NCBI GenBank assembly: GCA_946546945.1
Contig: CAMNOU010000014.1
Coordinates: forward strand, 1 to 64,000
Reading direction: 5' to 3'
Length of the DNA stretch: 64,000 bases
Source of the DNA: an uncultured Lachnospiraceae bacterium
GTDB lineage: Bacteria > Bacillota > Clostridia > Lachnospirales > Lachnospiraceae
The translations under genes were made by a program, and so were the position numbers. Of this stretch, positions 7,469 through 17,321 are shown one piece after another (the stretch's first letter is position 1; the number at the start of each line of letters is the position of its first letter). The notes under the pieces are model-generated. The model made no database searches. It was not told the origin of the DNA and saw nothing but the letters and a program-made list of their open reading frames with translations.

Positions 7469-10400
7469 TTACAGTTCTTCCGGTCTGATGTGGAAGCTAA
7501 AGCTGAAGTGCGTACCATTTACGCGGTATTTGTCTGCCAGCTGCGGTCCGCAGCTGCCGGAACCGATTCCGCTCTGCGCATAATCAATGCAGAAAATAGT
7601 ATGGCCGGATTTTTCAAGCTCATAATTATGTGCCTTCTGTGTCAGTTCCTCTGCGGTGTATTCAGAGAGGTTGAAGGAGAACGGCGTTTCATTGTAAACA
7701 CTTAAACGGTGTGTATGGTCCTCAACGGTTACATACTCACAGTTGAAGTGGCTGCCGTTTTCCTGCGGCCGCAGGTAATCTTCATGCATTTCCGACACAT
7801 AGGTGTCAAACCTGCCAAGGAAACTTGCGCGGTGTTTGTCCACATAGCTTTCGTAAGGGCCATAGCCGAAGTACTGTACCTTGTTCATGCTCTTCGGCAG
7901 AACCATCCGCAGGCCGAGACGGGGAAGCCAGGCTTCATTCGGGAAGAACAGGTTGTCAATGCCGTGTGCGTCCTTCTGTACCTCCGGTTTGTTGAAATAA
8001 GGACCATAGGTTCCGCGCATCACAGCATCCCGCTCCACTTCAAAGCCGGCAAGAATGGAGCCGTCGGGACGGATCGTCCAGGTGATGTCGAAATCCAGAT
8101 AGCGCTGACGGTAGACGGGCGCCATACCGGATTTTGTGACAATCTGCAGACTGCCATCCGGCAGAGAAGAAATCTCGTTGCTGTAAGTCCGGGTCTGCAT
8201 CCGGTCATAGCCTGCTTCATACCACAGTTCTTTGACGACACGGTCATTATCGGTCGGAGCGCGCCAGATATTCAGCTCCATGGGCTGATCCAGATAGCTG
8301 TGATTTCTGTAGACCATCTTTCCGAAGACGCCGGTCAGTTTATTGTAAGTGTAGGCAAAATCTTTACCTGAGATATAAACGAAGCGCTCATCCTCTTTAA
8401 AAGAGACAGCATCTGCGTCACAGTTTTCGCTCCGGAGGAGTGCCGTCAGTTTTTTCGTCGGTCTGTCGTCAATCAAAAGCTGGTCAAAACCGAGCTCAAA
8501 GCCTTCTTCGCGAAATGCATCCGCGTGCAGTTTATGAGAGCGGATGATGATGCTTCGTTTCCCTTCGCTGTCCGGAACCGTGATCGGCAGGGATACTTCT
8601 CTGGTCGTGCGCGGAGCAACATCCAGAAGGGAGGTGTCTCTGATCTCTCCGGAGGAGATGGTTTCTCCGTCACAGAGGACTTCATAGGAGAGATACAGGG
8701 CGTCTTTCAGATTCAGGAAATCCAGATTGTTCTGAAGGACATATTTCCCGGAGGCCGCATCTGCAGCTTTGACACGGACCGGCCGGTGGACGTTTTTGTA
8801 TTCCCTGAGTCCGACGGAAGGTGTGCGGTCGGGATATACGAGCCCGTCCATGCAGAAATTGCCGTCGTGCGGATATTCACCGGAGTCTCCGCCGTAATAG
8901 TATTTCTTTCTTCCGTCATCTGTAGTGCCCATATAAACAGCATGGTCGCACCACTCCCAGACAAAGCCTCCGACAAAGGAGTCGTACATCTCTTCCAGTT
9001 CATAATAATCTTCAATATCTCCGGGGCCATTTCCCATGGCATGAACGAATTCGCACTGGATGAATGGTTTGTCGGGATTGTTCTGCAGGTATGCATGCAT
9101 CTCCGGAATGGAGGCGTACATACGGCTTCTGAGGTCAATATTGGAGTAGTCATTTTTCCCGCGGATCGGAATTCTCGGGCGGTGCATAGAGCCTTCGTAG
9201 TGTGTCAGGCGGGAAGGATCAAAGGCTTTTGTCCAGGCGAGAGCGTCCTCAAAAGTACAGCCGTAGCCGGACTCATTGCCCATGGACCAGATCACAACGC
9301 TGGGGCGGTTCTTGTCCCGCATGACATTTTTCTGTACGCGGTCCAGGATCGCTTCGCTCCATTCCGGATTGTCGCAGATAAAGGGCGGGAAAGGATGTTC
9401 TGCCATTTCGGCCCAGATATTGACATTGAAAAGGTTGACAACGCCGTGGATCTCAATGTCGCTCTCGTCGATGACATAGAACCCGTATTCATCGCACAGC
9501 TCGTAAAATTCCGGCGCATTCGGATAATGGCTGGTACGGATGGCATTGAAGTTGTGCTGTTTCATGAGCTCCATATCTCTGCGGACATGGTCCATCGTTA
9601 CTGCCGAACCGACGAAGGGGTCACTGTCGTGGCGGTTTGTTCCGCGGAAACGTACCTTTTCTCCATTCAGCTTGACAATGACATCTTCGATCCTGATTTC
9701 ACGGAAACCGACGCGGTCGCGGATCACTTCATTTTCCGTGGAGAGGATAAGGGTGTACAGGCAGGGATTTTCCGCATTCCACAGGGAAACATTCTCAACA
9801 GAAAAACGGATCAGAGAATCCTGCGAGGTACCTTCCGCGACGGTCTGTCCGCAGGGGGATACCAGACGGAAAGCAACCGGAATCTCTTCCTGCGCAAAGG
9901 TCAGACTGATGGAGACGTCAGCGTTTTGATAGTTGTCTTTTAAAGTGACTTTTGTAAAGAAGTCCCGGATATAGTTTTCAGGCCGCGCCAGGATATAGAC
10001 ATCGCGGAAGATGCCGGAATTGCGGAACTTGTCCTGATCCTCCAGGTAGCTGCCGTCGCACCACTGCAGGACAAGCACACATAAGGTGTTTTCGCCGTCT
10101 TTCAGATGCTCTGTGATATCAAACTCCGCAGTGGAGTGAGATACCTGGTGGTAGCCGATAAAAGCCCCGTTCAGCCACACATAGCAGCAGGAATCCACGC
10201 CTTCAAAGTTCAGATGATAAGTGGAGGTGCCTTCTGCTTTTTTATAAACGAATTTTTTTACATAGGCACCGCAGGGGTTCTCATGCGGCACATAGGGCGG
10301 ATCGAACGGGAAGGGGTATCTGGTGTTGGTATACTGATGAATGCCATAGCCGTGATCCTGCCAGTTTGAGGGGACTGGAATCAGATCAAATCCGTCCGGG

Positions 10401-10615
10401 ACAAAAGATTCTGCAAAGAAATCTTCTTTTATATCATAAATGCTTTCAAAATAGCGGAACTTCCAGTCCCCGTTCAGCAGATAAAAACGGTCTGTACCGC
10501 GTCTGTCCGTCCAGGACAGGTCCTGTGAAGGAGAGACAGGGACATAATAAGAACGGAGCGGTTCCGTATTGACATTCAGGGCATGGATGTCCTCATAATA
10601 CTTTGGAATGTGCAT
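7469..10615 (-). CDS. lacZ: beta-galactosidase (GH2)
   Basis: Hydrolyses terminal beta-galactosides such as lactose. Length 1048 aa, close to E. coli LacZ. All landmarks are present: the jelly-roll region, RGTNRHDSDP, the acid/base glutamate in MGNESGYG (E448), the nucleophile in FIQCEFVHAMGNG (E522), and WEWCDH. No signal peptide, so it acts in the cytoplasm on imported sugar. Its AGGAGG Shine-Dalgarno overlaps the pyrI stop codon and only 12 bases separate the genes, so it is translated from the pyrBI transcript. No lactose permease or lac regulator lies nearby. Confidence 0.95.
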   Translation of the reverse strand: MHIPKYYEDIHALNVNTEPLRSYYVPVSPSQDLSWTDRRGTDRFYLLNGDWKFRYFESIYDIKEDFFAESFVPDGFDLIPVPSNWQDHGYGIHQYTNTRYPFPFDPPYVPHENPCGAYVKKFVYKKAEGTSTYHLNFEGVDSCCYVWLNGAFIGYHQVSHSTAEFDITEHLKDGENTLCVLVLQWCDGSYLEDQDKFRNSGIFRDVYILARPENYIRDFFTKVTLKDNYQNADVSISLTFAQEEIPVAFRLVSPCGQTVAEGTSQDSLIRFSVENVSLWNAENPCLYTLILSTENEVIRDRVGFREIRIEDVIVKLNGEKVRFRGTNRHDSDPFVGSAVTMDHVRRDMELMKQHNFNAIRTSHYPNAPEFYELCDEYGFYVIDESDIEIHGVVNLFNVNIWAEMAEHPFPPFICDNPEWSEAILDRVQKNVMRDKNRPSVVIWSMGNESGYGCTFEDALAWTKAFDPSRLTHYEGSMHRPRIPIRGKNDYSNIDLRSRMYASIPEMHAYLQNNPDKPFIQCEFVHAMGNGPGDIEDYYELEEMYDSFVGGFVWEWCDHAVYMGTTDDGRKKYYYGGDSGEYPHDGNFCMDGLVYPDRTPSVGLREYKNVHRPVRVKAADAASGKYVLQNNLDFLNLKDALYLSYEVLCDGETISSGEIRDTSLLDVAPRTTREVSLPITVPDSEGKRSIIIRSHKLHADAFREEGFELGFDQLLIDDRPTKKLTALLRSENCDADAVSFKEDERFVYISGKDFAYTYNKLTGVFGKMVYRNHSYLDQPMELNIWRAPTDNDRVVKELWYEAGYDRMQTRTYSNEISSLPDGSLQIVTKSGMAPVYRQRYLDFDITWTIRPDGSILAGFEVERDAVMRGTYGPYFNKPEVQKDAHGIDNLFFPNEAWLPRLGLRMVLPKSMNKVQYFGYGPYESYVDKHRASFLGRFDTYVSEMHEDYLRPQENGSHFNCEYVTVEDHTHRLSVYNETPFSFNLSEYTAEELTQKAHNYELEKSGHTIFCIDYAQSGIGSGSCGPQLADKYRVNGTHFSFSFHIRPEEL

Positions 10616-10627
10616 ATTGTTATCCTC

Positions 10628-11062
10628 CTAGCGTTTATATTTGGTTTCGCAGTACTTGCAGCGGTAAACCTCTTTTTCCGGATTTGTCAGATAAAAGATG
10701 TGATCCAGTTCCTGTTCTATGGAAGTGATGCAGCGCGGATTTTTGCATTTAATCACGTTTTTGATCTGTAAAGGAAGCTTTAAAGCTTTTTTGTCAACGA
10801 TCTTCTCATCTTTTATCAGATTCACAGTAATATTGTGGTCGACGAATCCGATAATATCCAGGTCAAGTGTTCCCAGTTCGCATTCAACCTTCAGAATATC
10901 TTTCTTGCCCATCTTGTTGCTGCGTGCATTCATGATCATGGCGACTCCGCAGTCCAGTTCATCAAGCTTCAGATAGTGGTAGATCTTCATTGCGGTGCCT
11001 GCTTTGATATGATCCAGTACATATCCCTCTTTGATTGCGCCAACATTTAACATATTATACAT
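10628..11062 (-). CDS. pyrI: aspartate carbamoyltransferase regulatory subunit
   Basis: Regulatory chain of ATCase, 144 aa; binds nucleotide effectors and zinc. The nucleotide domain starts with [14 protein letters not shown], and the zinc domain has four cysteines in KCKNPRC and YRCKYCE. The start overlaps the pyrB stop by 8 bases. A second in-frame ATG three codons later has 12 bases from GGAGG, the first only 3, so the protein may begin at residue 4. Confidence 0.95.
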   Translation of the reverse strand: MYNMLNVGAIKEGYVLDHIKAGTAMKIYHYLKLDELDCGVAMIMNARSNKMGKKDILKVECELGTLDLDIIGFVDHNITVNLIKDEKIVDKKALKLPLQIKNVIKCKNPRCITSIEQELDHIFYLTNPEKEVYRCKYCETKYKR

Positions 11063-11972
11063 TCACCTCCAGTAGTGTAAGAATCAGGGCCATGCGGACA
11101 TAGACGCCGTACTGTGCCTGTTTAAAGTAGACAGCGCGCGGGTCATCATCCACCTCGACGGAGATCTCGTTTACACGGGGCAGCGGATGCAGGACAAGCA
11201 TATCTTTGGGAGCAAGTTCCATCTTTTCCTTATTGAGAATGTAAAAATCCTTCATGCGGATATAATCTTCCTCATTAAAGAAGCGCTCTCTCTGCACACG
11301 TGTCATATATAGGATATCCAGCTCGGGCAGCGCGTCCTCCAGTCTCACCGTCTCCCGGAAATCGATGTTGTTCTTCAGAAGGACTTCGTCGTACAGATTG
11401 CTCGGAATGCGAAGCTCTTCCGGAGAGATCAGGATGAAGCGGATGCCGGGATACCGGATCAGGGCATGGATCAGGGAATGAACGGTGCGGCCGAATTTCA
11501 GATCCCCGCATAATCCGATGGTCAGGTGATCGAGCCGTCCCTTCAGACTGTAGATGGTCAGAAGATCCGTCAGTGTCTGTGTGGGATGCTGGTGTCCGCC
11601 GTCTCCGGCATTGATGACAGGGATAGAGGACTTCATCGAAGCGACCAGAGGAGCTCCCTCCTTCGGGTGGCGCATGGCGCAGATATCTGCGTAGCTGGAG
11701 ATCACGCGGATTGTATCGGAAACGCTCTCGCCTTTGGCTGCCGAGGAGCTGCCGGCCTCAGAAAAACCAAGCACCTGTCCGCCCAGATTCAGCATGGCTG
11801 CTTCAAAGCTGAGTCTGGTCCGTGTGCTTGGTTCGTAAAAACAGGTGGCCAGTTTTTTGCCTTCACAGGTATGTGCGTATTTTGCGGGATTTTTTTCAAT
11901 GTCATTGGCCAGACGAAGCAGATCGTCCAGTTCTTCGACAGAAAAATCCAGCGGGCTCATCAAATGTCTCAT
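11055..11972 (-). CDS. pyrB: aspartate carbamoyltransferase catalytic subunit
   Basis: Catalyses carbamoyl phosphate plus aspartate to carbamoyl aspartate, the committed step of pyrimidine synthesis. Length 305 aa. Seen: the carbamoyl-phosphate loop [10 protein letters not shown] (about residues 49-58), HPTQTL (about 127-132) and the HPLPR segment near the C-terminus. A strong AAGGAGG precedes the ATG. It leads the pyrB-pyrI-lacZ operon, read from a promoter at 12095-12123 with about 120 bases of leader that include repeat A. carB, which supplies carbamoyl phosphate, is at 59.5 kb. Confidence 0.96.
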   Translation of the reverse strand: MRHLMSPLDFSVEELDDLLRLANDIEKNPAKYAHTCEGKKLATCFYEPSTRTRLSFEAAMLNLGGQVLGFSEAGSSSAAKGESVSDTIRVISSYADICAMRHPKEGAPLVASMKSSIPVINAGDGGHQHPTQTLTDLLTIYSLKGRLDHLTIGLCGDLKFGRTVHSLIHALIRYPGIRFILISPEELRIPSNLYDEVLLKNNIDFRETVRLEDALPELDILYMTRVQRERFFNEEDYIRMKDFYILNKEKMELAPKDMLVLHPLPRVNEISVEVDDDPRAVYFKQAQYGVYVRMALILTLLEVNV

Positions 11973-12003
11973 ATAACCTCCTTAAAAAACGTGGTAGTCA
12001 TCA

Positions 12004-12042
12004 CCCGCCACATAAGAAGTGGGGGCCTCACACTGAGATGAA
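12004..12042 (+). repeat. dispersed repeat family A, copy 3 (in the pyrB leader)
   Basis: CCCGCCACATAAGAAGTGGGGG followed by CTCACACTGAGATGAA. It shares GTGGGGG and CACTGAGATGAA with copy 2, and CCCGCCAC-TAAG with the copy before purA. On the transcript strand of pyrB it lies between the promoter and the ribosome-binding site. Confidence 0.7.
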
Positions 12043-12094
12043 CATCCGTTCCGGCTTTTGCACTTGCCGGAAACAGCGGCTTGTTTTCTTCACT

Positions 12095-12123
12095 ATCATA
12101 TCTTACTGCAGTCCAAAATTCAA
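12095..12123 (-). promoter_or_regulatory. promoter of pyrB-pyrI-lacZ
   Basis: On the minus strand: TTGAAT, a 17-base spacer, TATGAT. Downstream in the leader are a CCGGC/GCCGG hairpin, repeat A, and a weak GTGG/CCAC stem followed by GTTTTTT just before the ribosome-binding site, which could act as an attenuator. That last point is inference. Confidence 0.7.
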
Positions 12124-12205
12124 CAGAAAAACCAGCATAGTTTCAAAAATATGCCGGTTGCGCGAAACAGGCGTTTGTGTTAAAGTTCAAAGACGAGGTG
12201 ATCAG

Positions 12206-14467
12206 ATGAGCGAATACGCGAAAATAATAATTGATATCTCACTGAGCAGACTGGACCGGACCTTTCAGTACCGGATTCCGGCTTCTCTTGCCGGTCAGGT
12301 GCGTCCGGGCGTATTGGTAGAGATTCCGTTCGGCAGCCGCAAAAACCCGGTCCGCGGATATGTGGTCGAGGTGACCGGGGAGCCGGAATTCGATGTAGAA
12401 AAGACCAGAGACATTCTGGGCGTGGTCACCGGTGGAATTCCCATTGAGGGGCAGCTGATCGAACTGGCTGCCTGGATGAGAGAACATTTCGGCGGAACCA
12501 TGAACCAGGCGTTAAAGACGGTGCTTCCCGTCAAACAGACGGCCCGGAAAAAGGAACTGCGTTACCTGTACCGGATCCCGGATCAGCCAAAGGCGGAAGA
12601 GATCCTTGCGGAGCTGATTCAAAAGCATCAGACAGCCAGGGCGCGTCTTATGTCGGCTCTGATCGAACAGTCGCCGATCCCCTATGAGACGGTCACTGCA
12701 AAACTCAACATTACACCTGCCGTGATTCGCGCCATGCAGGAAAAACAGCTGGTGCGCGTAGAGACGATCCGCGATTACCGCAATCCCCTTGCGCGGATGA
12801 AGAAGAGGGGGGAGACGGTGAGCCTGAATCCGGTTCAGAGAGAGATCGCCGATGATATCCTCATGCACTGGAGAAACAAGGATAACCGGCCGTGCCTGAT
12901 TCACGGGGTGACCGGCAGCGGGAAGACAGAAGTATACATTGCCCTGATCAAAGAGGCTGTGCAAAGAGGCAGGCAGGCAATCGTACTGATTCCGGAGATC
13001 GCCCTCACGTATCAGACCGTGCTCCGTTTTTATAATCACTTTGGGGACCGGGTGTCCATCCTGAATTCCAGAATGTCCGCCGGGGAACGTTATGACCAGT
13101 TCGAGCGGGCAAAGAACGGGGAACTGGATGTCATGATCGGGCCGCGCTCGGCATTGTTCACACCTTTTTCAAATATCGGGTTTATTATCATTGATGAGGA
13201 GCATGAAGCGGCATATAAGAGCGAGACGGTTCCGTGTTATCATGCCAGGGAGACGGCTATCCAAAGAGCAGAAATGTGCGGGGCCATGGTTGTTCTGGGG
13301 TCCGCCACTCCATCCGTGGAAAGCTATGCCCGCGCAGAATCCGGAGAATACCGCCTCTATGAAATGCCTCAGAGAGTGAGCGAACACGCCCTTCCTGTGG
13401 TGCATACGGTCGATCTGAGAGAAGAATTAAAAAAGGGAAACCGGACGATCCTGAGCGATCAGCTGCGCGCATTGATGACGGACCGTCTGCAGAAAAAGGA
13501 ACAGATCATGCTGTTCATGAACAGGAGAGGGATGGCAGGATTTGTCTCCTGCAGAAGCTGCGGCCGGGTGATCAAGTGTCCGCACTGCGATGTCTCGCTG
13601 AATCTGCACAACAACGGCAGGCTGGTCTGTCACTATTGCGGCTATACGGCCCCGATGGTGAAGACATGTCCGGAGTGCGGATCCCCCTATATCGGCACAT
13701 TCCGGGCAGGGACTCAGAAAATTGAGCAGTACGTCAGACAGCAGTTTCCGGAAGCCCGGGTGCTGCGGATGGATCTGGACACAACCAGAAAAAAAGGCGG
13801 CCATGAAAAGATCCTGTCTGCCTTTGCCAATCATGAAGCGGATATCCTGATCGGCACACAGATGATCGTGAAGGGACATGATTTCCCCGACGTGACTCTG
13901 GTGGGAGTGCTTGCGGCAGATCTTTCTTTGCACATCAGTGACTACCGCGCTTCGGAGCGCACGTTTCAGCTGCTTACACAGGCAGCCGGCCGCGCCGGAA
14001 GAGGGAAACGGCCGGGCGAGGTCGTCATACAGACTTATCAGCCGGATCATTTCAGCATCCGGGCTGCGGTCAATCAGGACTACCGGAGCTTCTTCCGGCA
14101 GGAAATCCTTTTCCGGAAACTGATGAGATATCCTCCGCAATGGCATATGCTGGTGATTCACACAGCTTCTTTGCAGGAAATACTAGTCAACAGTGCTTCG
14201 GATATGTTACAATACAAAACAGTGACTAAATTGAAGGAAATGGGTTTGGATCCGGAATCGGCAGACGGGCAAATCCAGGTCATAGGACCTGCAGATGCTG
14301 CCATATCAAAAGTCAATGATATCTATCACAAGGTAATCTATGTGAAATGCGCGGATTATGAAAAACTGGTTTTCATAAAAAATGTGCTGGATCTGGAGAT
14401 CCGGGAAAACCCTGATTATAACAATATAACTGTTCAGTTTGATTTTGATCCGATGAACGGTTTCTAA
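12206..14467 (+). CDS. priA: primosomal replication-restart helicase PriA
   Basis: 3'-5' superfamily 2 helicase that reloads the replisome at stalled forks, 753 aa. Seen: N-terminal DNA-binding domain (IIDISLSRLDRTFQYRIP), Walker A TGSGKTE, DEEH box, and the zinc module with four CxxC pairs (CRSCG, CPHCD, CHYCG, CPECG), then helicase motifs ending in QAAGRAGRG. The start at 12206 has GAGGTG 5 bases upstream; the open frame runs further back to 11822 but that part lies over the pyrB leader. First gene of the priA-to-thiN cluster. Confidence 0.95.
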   Translation: MSEYAKIIIDISLSRLDRTFQYRIPASLAGQVRPGVLVEIPFGSRKNPVRGYVVEVTGEPEFDVEKTRDILGVVTGGIPIEGQLIELAAWMREHFGGTMNQALKTVLPVKQTARKKELRYLYRIPDQPKAEEILAELIQKHQTARARLMSALIEQSPIPYETVTAKLNITPAVIRAMQEKQLVRVETIRDYRNPLARMKKRGETVSLNPVQREIADDILMHWRNKDNRPCLIHGVTGSGKTEVYIALIKEAVQRGRQAIVLIPEIALTYQTVLRFYNHFGDRVSILNSRMSAGERYDQFERAKNGELDVMIGPRSALFTPFSNIGFIIIDEEHEAAYKSETVPCYHARETAIQRAEMCGAMVVLGSATPSVESYARAESGEYRLYEMPQRVSEHALPVVHTVDLREELKKGNRTILSDQLRALMTDRLQKKEQIMLFMNRRGMAGFVSCRSCGRVIKCPHCDVSLNLHNNGRLVCHYCGYTAPMVKTCPECGSPYIGTFRAGTQKIEQYVRQQFPEARVLRMDLDTTRKKGGHEKILSAFANHEADILIGTQMIVKGHDFPDVTLVGVLAADLSLHISDYRASERTFQLLTQAAGRAGRGKRPGEVVIQTYQPDHFSIRAAVNQDYRSFFRQEILFRKLMRYPPQWHMLVIHTASLQEILVNSASDMLQYKTVTKLKEMGLDPESADGQIQVIGPADAAISKVNDIYHKVIYVKCADYEKLVFIKNVLDLEIRENPDYNNITVQFDFDPMNGF

Positions 14468-14479
14468 AGGAGAGAGCAT

Positions 14480-15019
14480 ATGGCACTGAGAACAATTCGT
14501 ACCCTTGGGGACGAGATACTTACGAAAAAATGCAAAGAGGTCAAAACACTGACGCCGCGTCTTCAGGAACTGATTGCGGATATGCTGGATACGATGTATG
14601 ACGCCAATGGCGTAGGTCTTGCCGCGCCGCAGGTTGGCGTATTGCGCCGGATCGTTGTGATCGATATCGGAGAGGGTCCGCTGATCATGATCAACCCCGT
14701 GATCACGGAGACTGCCGGCGAACAGACCGGGGATGAAGGATGCTTAAGCTACCCAGGCATGGCAGGGCAGGTGACCCGGCCGAATTATGTAAAAGCCAGA
14801 TATCTGGACGAGAATATGGAAGAATATGAGATCGAGGCGGAAGAACTGCTGGCCCGCTGTATCTGTCATGAGCTGGATCATCTCGATGGACATATGTATG
14901 TGGAAAAAGTCGAGGGCCCGATTCACGAAGTGACATTTGAAGATGTGGAAGAGGATGAACTTTGGCCGGAAGGAGAAGCACAGGCGGAAGAATCAGCAGC
15001 AGAGCGTTCTGCAGAATAA
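14480..15019 (+). CDS. def: peptide deformylase
   Basis: Iron/zinc hydrolase that removes the formyl group from new proteins, 179 aa. Motif 1 GVGLAAPQVG, motif 2 EGCLS with metal ligand C88, motif 3 HELDH with H130, E131 and H134. The tail after residue 150 is acidic and low-complexity (EDEL...EGEAQAEESAAE), longer than the minimal enzyme. It lies 12 bases after priA and 16 before fmt, whose product adds the formyl group. Confidence 0.96.
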   Translation: MALRTIRTLGDEILTKKCKEVKTLTPRLQELIADMLDTMYDANGVGLAAPQVGVLRRIVVIDIGEGPLIMINPVITETAGEQTGDEGCLSYPGMAGQVTRPNYVKARYLDENMEEYEIEAEELLARCICHELDHLDGHMYVEKVEGPIHEVTFEDVEEDELWPEGEAQAEESAAERSAE

Positions 15020-15035
15020 AGAAAAGGATCGTTTT

Positions 15036-15965
15036 ATGAGAGTTATATTTATGGGAACCCCCGATTTCGCTGTAGGTACACTGCATGCACTGGTCGGGGC
15101 CGGACATGAGGTAGTACTTGCCGTGACACAGCCGGATAAGCCGAAAGGCAGGGGGAAGACAGTACAGTATCCCCCGGTAAAGGAAGCTGCGCTGGAGCAT
15201 GGCATAGAAGTATACCAGCCGGACCGGGTGCGGAAACCCGAACACATAGAATATCTGAGAAAATATCATCCGGATGTGATCGTTGTAGTGGCTTTCGGAC
15301 AGATTCTTCCAAAGGAGATTCTGGAGATGCCGCCGTATGGATGCATTAATGTACATGCGTCCCTGCTGCCGAAATACCGCGGGGCTGCGCCTATTCAGTG
15401 GGCAGTGATTCAGAATGAGAGAGTTTCCGGTGTCACAACCATGCGGATGGATGAGGGACTGGATACCGGGGATATGATTTTAAAAAAGGAAGTAGTCCTG
15501 GACAAAAAAGAAACAGGCGGAAGCCTTTTCGCGCGGCTGAGCGAAGTCGGGGCAGAACTGTGTGTTGAGACACTGGCGGCAATCGAAAACGGGACAGCCG
15601 TCTATACGCCCCAGGATCATTCCCGGGCCACGAAGGTGGGCATGATCAGTAAAAAATTCGGCCGGATCGACTGGCAAAAGCCGGCAGCTGAATTAGAATG
15701 CCTGATCCGCGGCCTGAATCCGTGGCCAAGTGCGTATACAGACCTGGATGGCAGGACATTGAAAATCTGGGATGCGGATGTCGCAGACACAGCAGGCGAT
15801 TCGGAACCGGGGACAGTCACCGATGTGACCAAAGACGCGGTTTTCGTACAGACAGGGGAAGGCACGCTGATCCTCAGAGAAGTTCAGCTCGAAGGGAAAA
15901 AACGTATGAAATGCGATGCGTTTTTAAGAGGATATCATATAGAGCGGGGAACCGTTCTTCGTTAA
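15036..15965 (+). CDS. fmt: methionyl-tRNA formyltransferase
   Basis: Transfers a formyl group from 10-formyl-THF to Met-tRNAi, 309 aa. N-terminus VIFMGTPDFAVGTLHAL, formyl-THF loop and catalytic site NVHASLLPKYRGAAPI (about residues 107-122), and an OB-fold C-terminal domain. Start at 15036 after AAAGGAT; the frame is open back into def but that part does not resemble the family. Confidence 0.96.
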   Translation: MRVIFMGTPDFAVGTLHALVGAGHEVVLAVTQPDKPKGRGKTVQYPPVKEAALEHGIEVYQPDRVRKPEHIEYLRKYHPDVIVVVAFGQILPKEILEMPPYGCINVHASLLPKYRGAAPIQWAVIQNERVSGVTTMRMDEGLDTGDMILKKEVVLDKKETGGSLFARLSEVGAELCVETLAAIENGTAVYTPQDHSRATKVGMISKKFGRIDWQKPAAELECLIRGLNPWPSAYTDLDGRTLKIWDADVADTAGDSEPGTVTDVTKDAVFVQTGEGTLILREVQLEGKKRMKCDAFLRGYHIERGTVLR

Positions 15966-15977
15966 TCGGGAGAGCCA

Positions 15978-17297
15978 ATGGCGCAGCAGATCAATACAAG
16001 AAATATTGTTGTCGATATTTTGCTGGAAGTGACCCGGGAGGGGACATTTTCGCATATTATTATCCGGGACGTTCTGGAGAAATACCGTTATCTTCCCCGC
16101 AGGGACCGTGCCTTTATCAAGCGGCTGAGCGAGGGGACGATTGAGCGGATGATTGAGATGAATTACATACTCGATCAGTTTTCAAAGACAAAAGTGAATA
16201 AGATGAAGCCGGTCATGCGTGCGATCATGCAAAGCGCTGTGTACCAGCTCCTTTATATGGACGCGGTACCGGATTCCGCAGTCTGCAACGAGGCAGTGAA
16301 ACTGGCCTCCAGGCGCGGATTTTCGGGGCTGAAGGGATTTGTCAACGGCGTGCTTCGCGCCATTGCCAGAAGCAAAGAGCAGATCCGGATGCCGTCCATG
16401 GAAAAAGAACCGGTAAAAGCGCTGTCAGTACGGTATTCCATGCCGGAGTGGATCACACAGATGTTCCTGCAGCAGTACGGACAGGAACGGACAGAAGGGA
16501 TTCTCGCTGCGTTTCTTCAAAAAGAGGATACCTGCATCCGGGTGGATGTAAGCCGGTGCGATCCGGAAACGGTTATTGCGTCCCTGCGGGAACAGGGGAT
16601 ACACGTTGTGCAGGACGGGCGCCTTCCGTATGCACTTCATATCTCCGGGTATGACACGCTGGAAGATATTCCGGAGTTCGTCCGGGGCATACTTATGGTC
16701 CAGGATGTTTCTTCCATGATGGTGACGCATCTGTCCGGCGTAAAACCGCATGATTTTGTGCTGGATGTCTGTGCAGCCCCCGGAGGGAAGAGTATTCACA
16801 TGGCAGAGACACTGGCAGGTACCGGTATGGTAGAAGCCCGTGACCTTACGGAGTATAAGACGGATATGATCCGGGAAAACATCGAACGCTGCGGAGTCTC
16901 CAATATGCGTGCTGTCTGCAGGGATGCTCTTGTGTTCGATCCCGGGATGGAAAATCAGGCGGATATTGTGATTGCCGATCTGCCCTGCTCCGGGCTGGGA
17001 GTAACGGGAAAGAAGACGGATATAAAATATCATGCATCGCCGGAAAAGATCGGTGAGCTGGCCGCTCTGCAAAGACAGATCCTGGCGGTTGTGCATCGCT
17101 ATGTGAAGCCGGGAGGCGTTCTGATGTACAGTACCTGTACGATGACCCGGCAGGAAAATCAGGAAAATACAGAATGGTTTCTGAAGGAACACCCGGAATT
17201 TCAGATGGAAATCCAAAAGGAGTTTCTGCCGGATGAAGCGTGTGACGGATTTTATATTGCAAGATGGCGCAGACATCCGGATCAGAGCCGGGACTGA
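15978..17297 (+). CDS. rsmB: 16S rRNA (cytosine-967-C5) methyltransferase
   Basis: RsmB/Sun, 439 aa. An N-terminal NusB-like RNA-binding domain (about 1-140) is followed by a Rossmann methyltransferase domain. SAM motif DVCAAPGGKS, and the two cysteines of m5C enzymes in DLPCSGLG and YSTCTM. Overlaps no neighbour; 12 bases after fmt and 24 before rlmN. Confidence 0.94.
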   Translation: MAQQINTRNIVVDILLEVTREGTFSHIIIRDVLEKYRYLPRRDRAFIKRLSEGTIERMIEMNYILDQFSKTKVNKMKPVMRAIMQSAVYQLLYMDAVPDSAVCNEAVKLASRRGFSGLKGFVNGVLRAIARSKEQIRMPSMEKEPVKALSVRYSMPEWITQMFLQQYGQERTEGILAAFLQKEDTCIRVDVSRCDPETVIASLREQGIHVVQDGRLPYALHISGYDTLEDIPEFVRGILMVQDVSSMMVTHLSGVKPHDFVLDVCAAPGGKSIHMAETLAGTGMVEARDLTEYKTDMIRENIERCGVSNMRAVCRDALVFDPGMENQADIVIADLPCSGLGVTGKKTDIKYHASPEKIGELAALQRQILAVVHRYVKPGGVLMYSTCTMTRQENQENTEWFLKEHPEFQMEIQKEFLPDEACDGFYIARWRRHPDQSRD

Positions 17298-17321
17298 AGG
17301 GCGTCATAACGAAGGAGAGCC

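Noticed and set aside
8525-9943. 472-aa reading frame on the + strand
   Set aside because: It lies fully antisense to lacZ, whose motifs and length are clear; it has no ribosome-binding site and no recognisable protein.
11973-12094. PyrR-binding or attenuator leader for pyrB
   Set aside because: There is only a weak 4-bp stem before a T run and no recognisable PyrR consensus; the shared repeat explains most of the leader. Kept only as a possibility.
11822-12205. N-terminal extension of PriA from 11822
   Set aside because: It would be made from the pyrB region on the other strand; the family start with a Shine-Dalgarno is at 12206.
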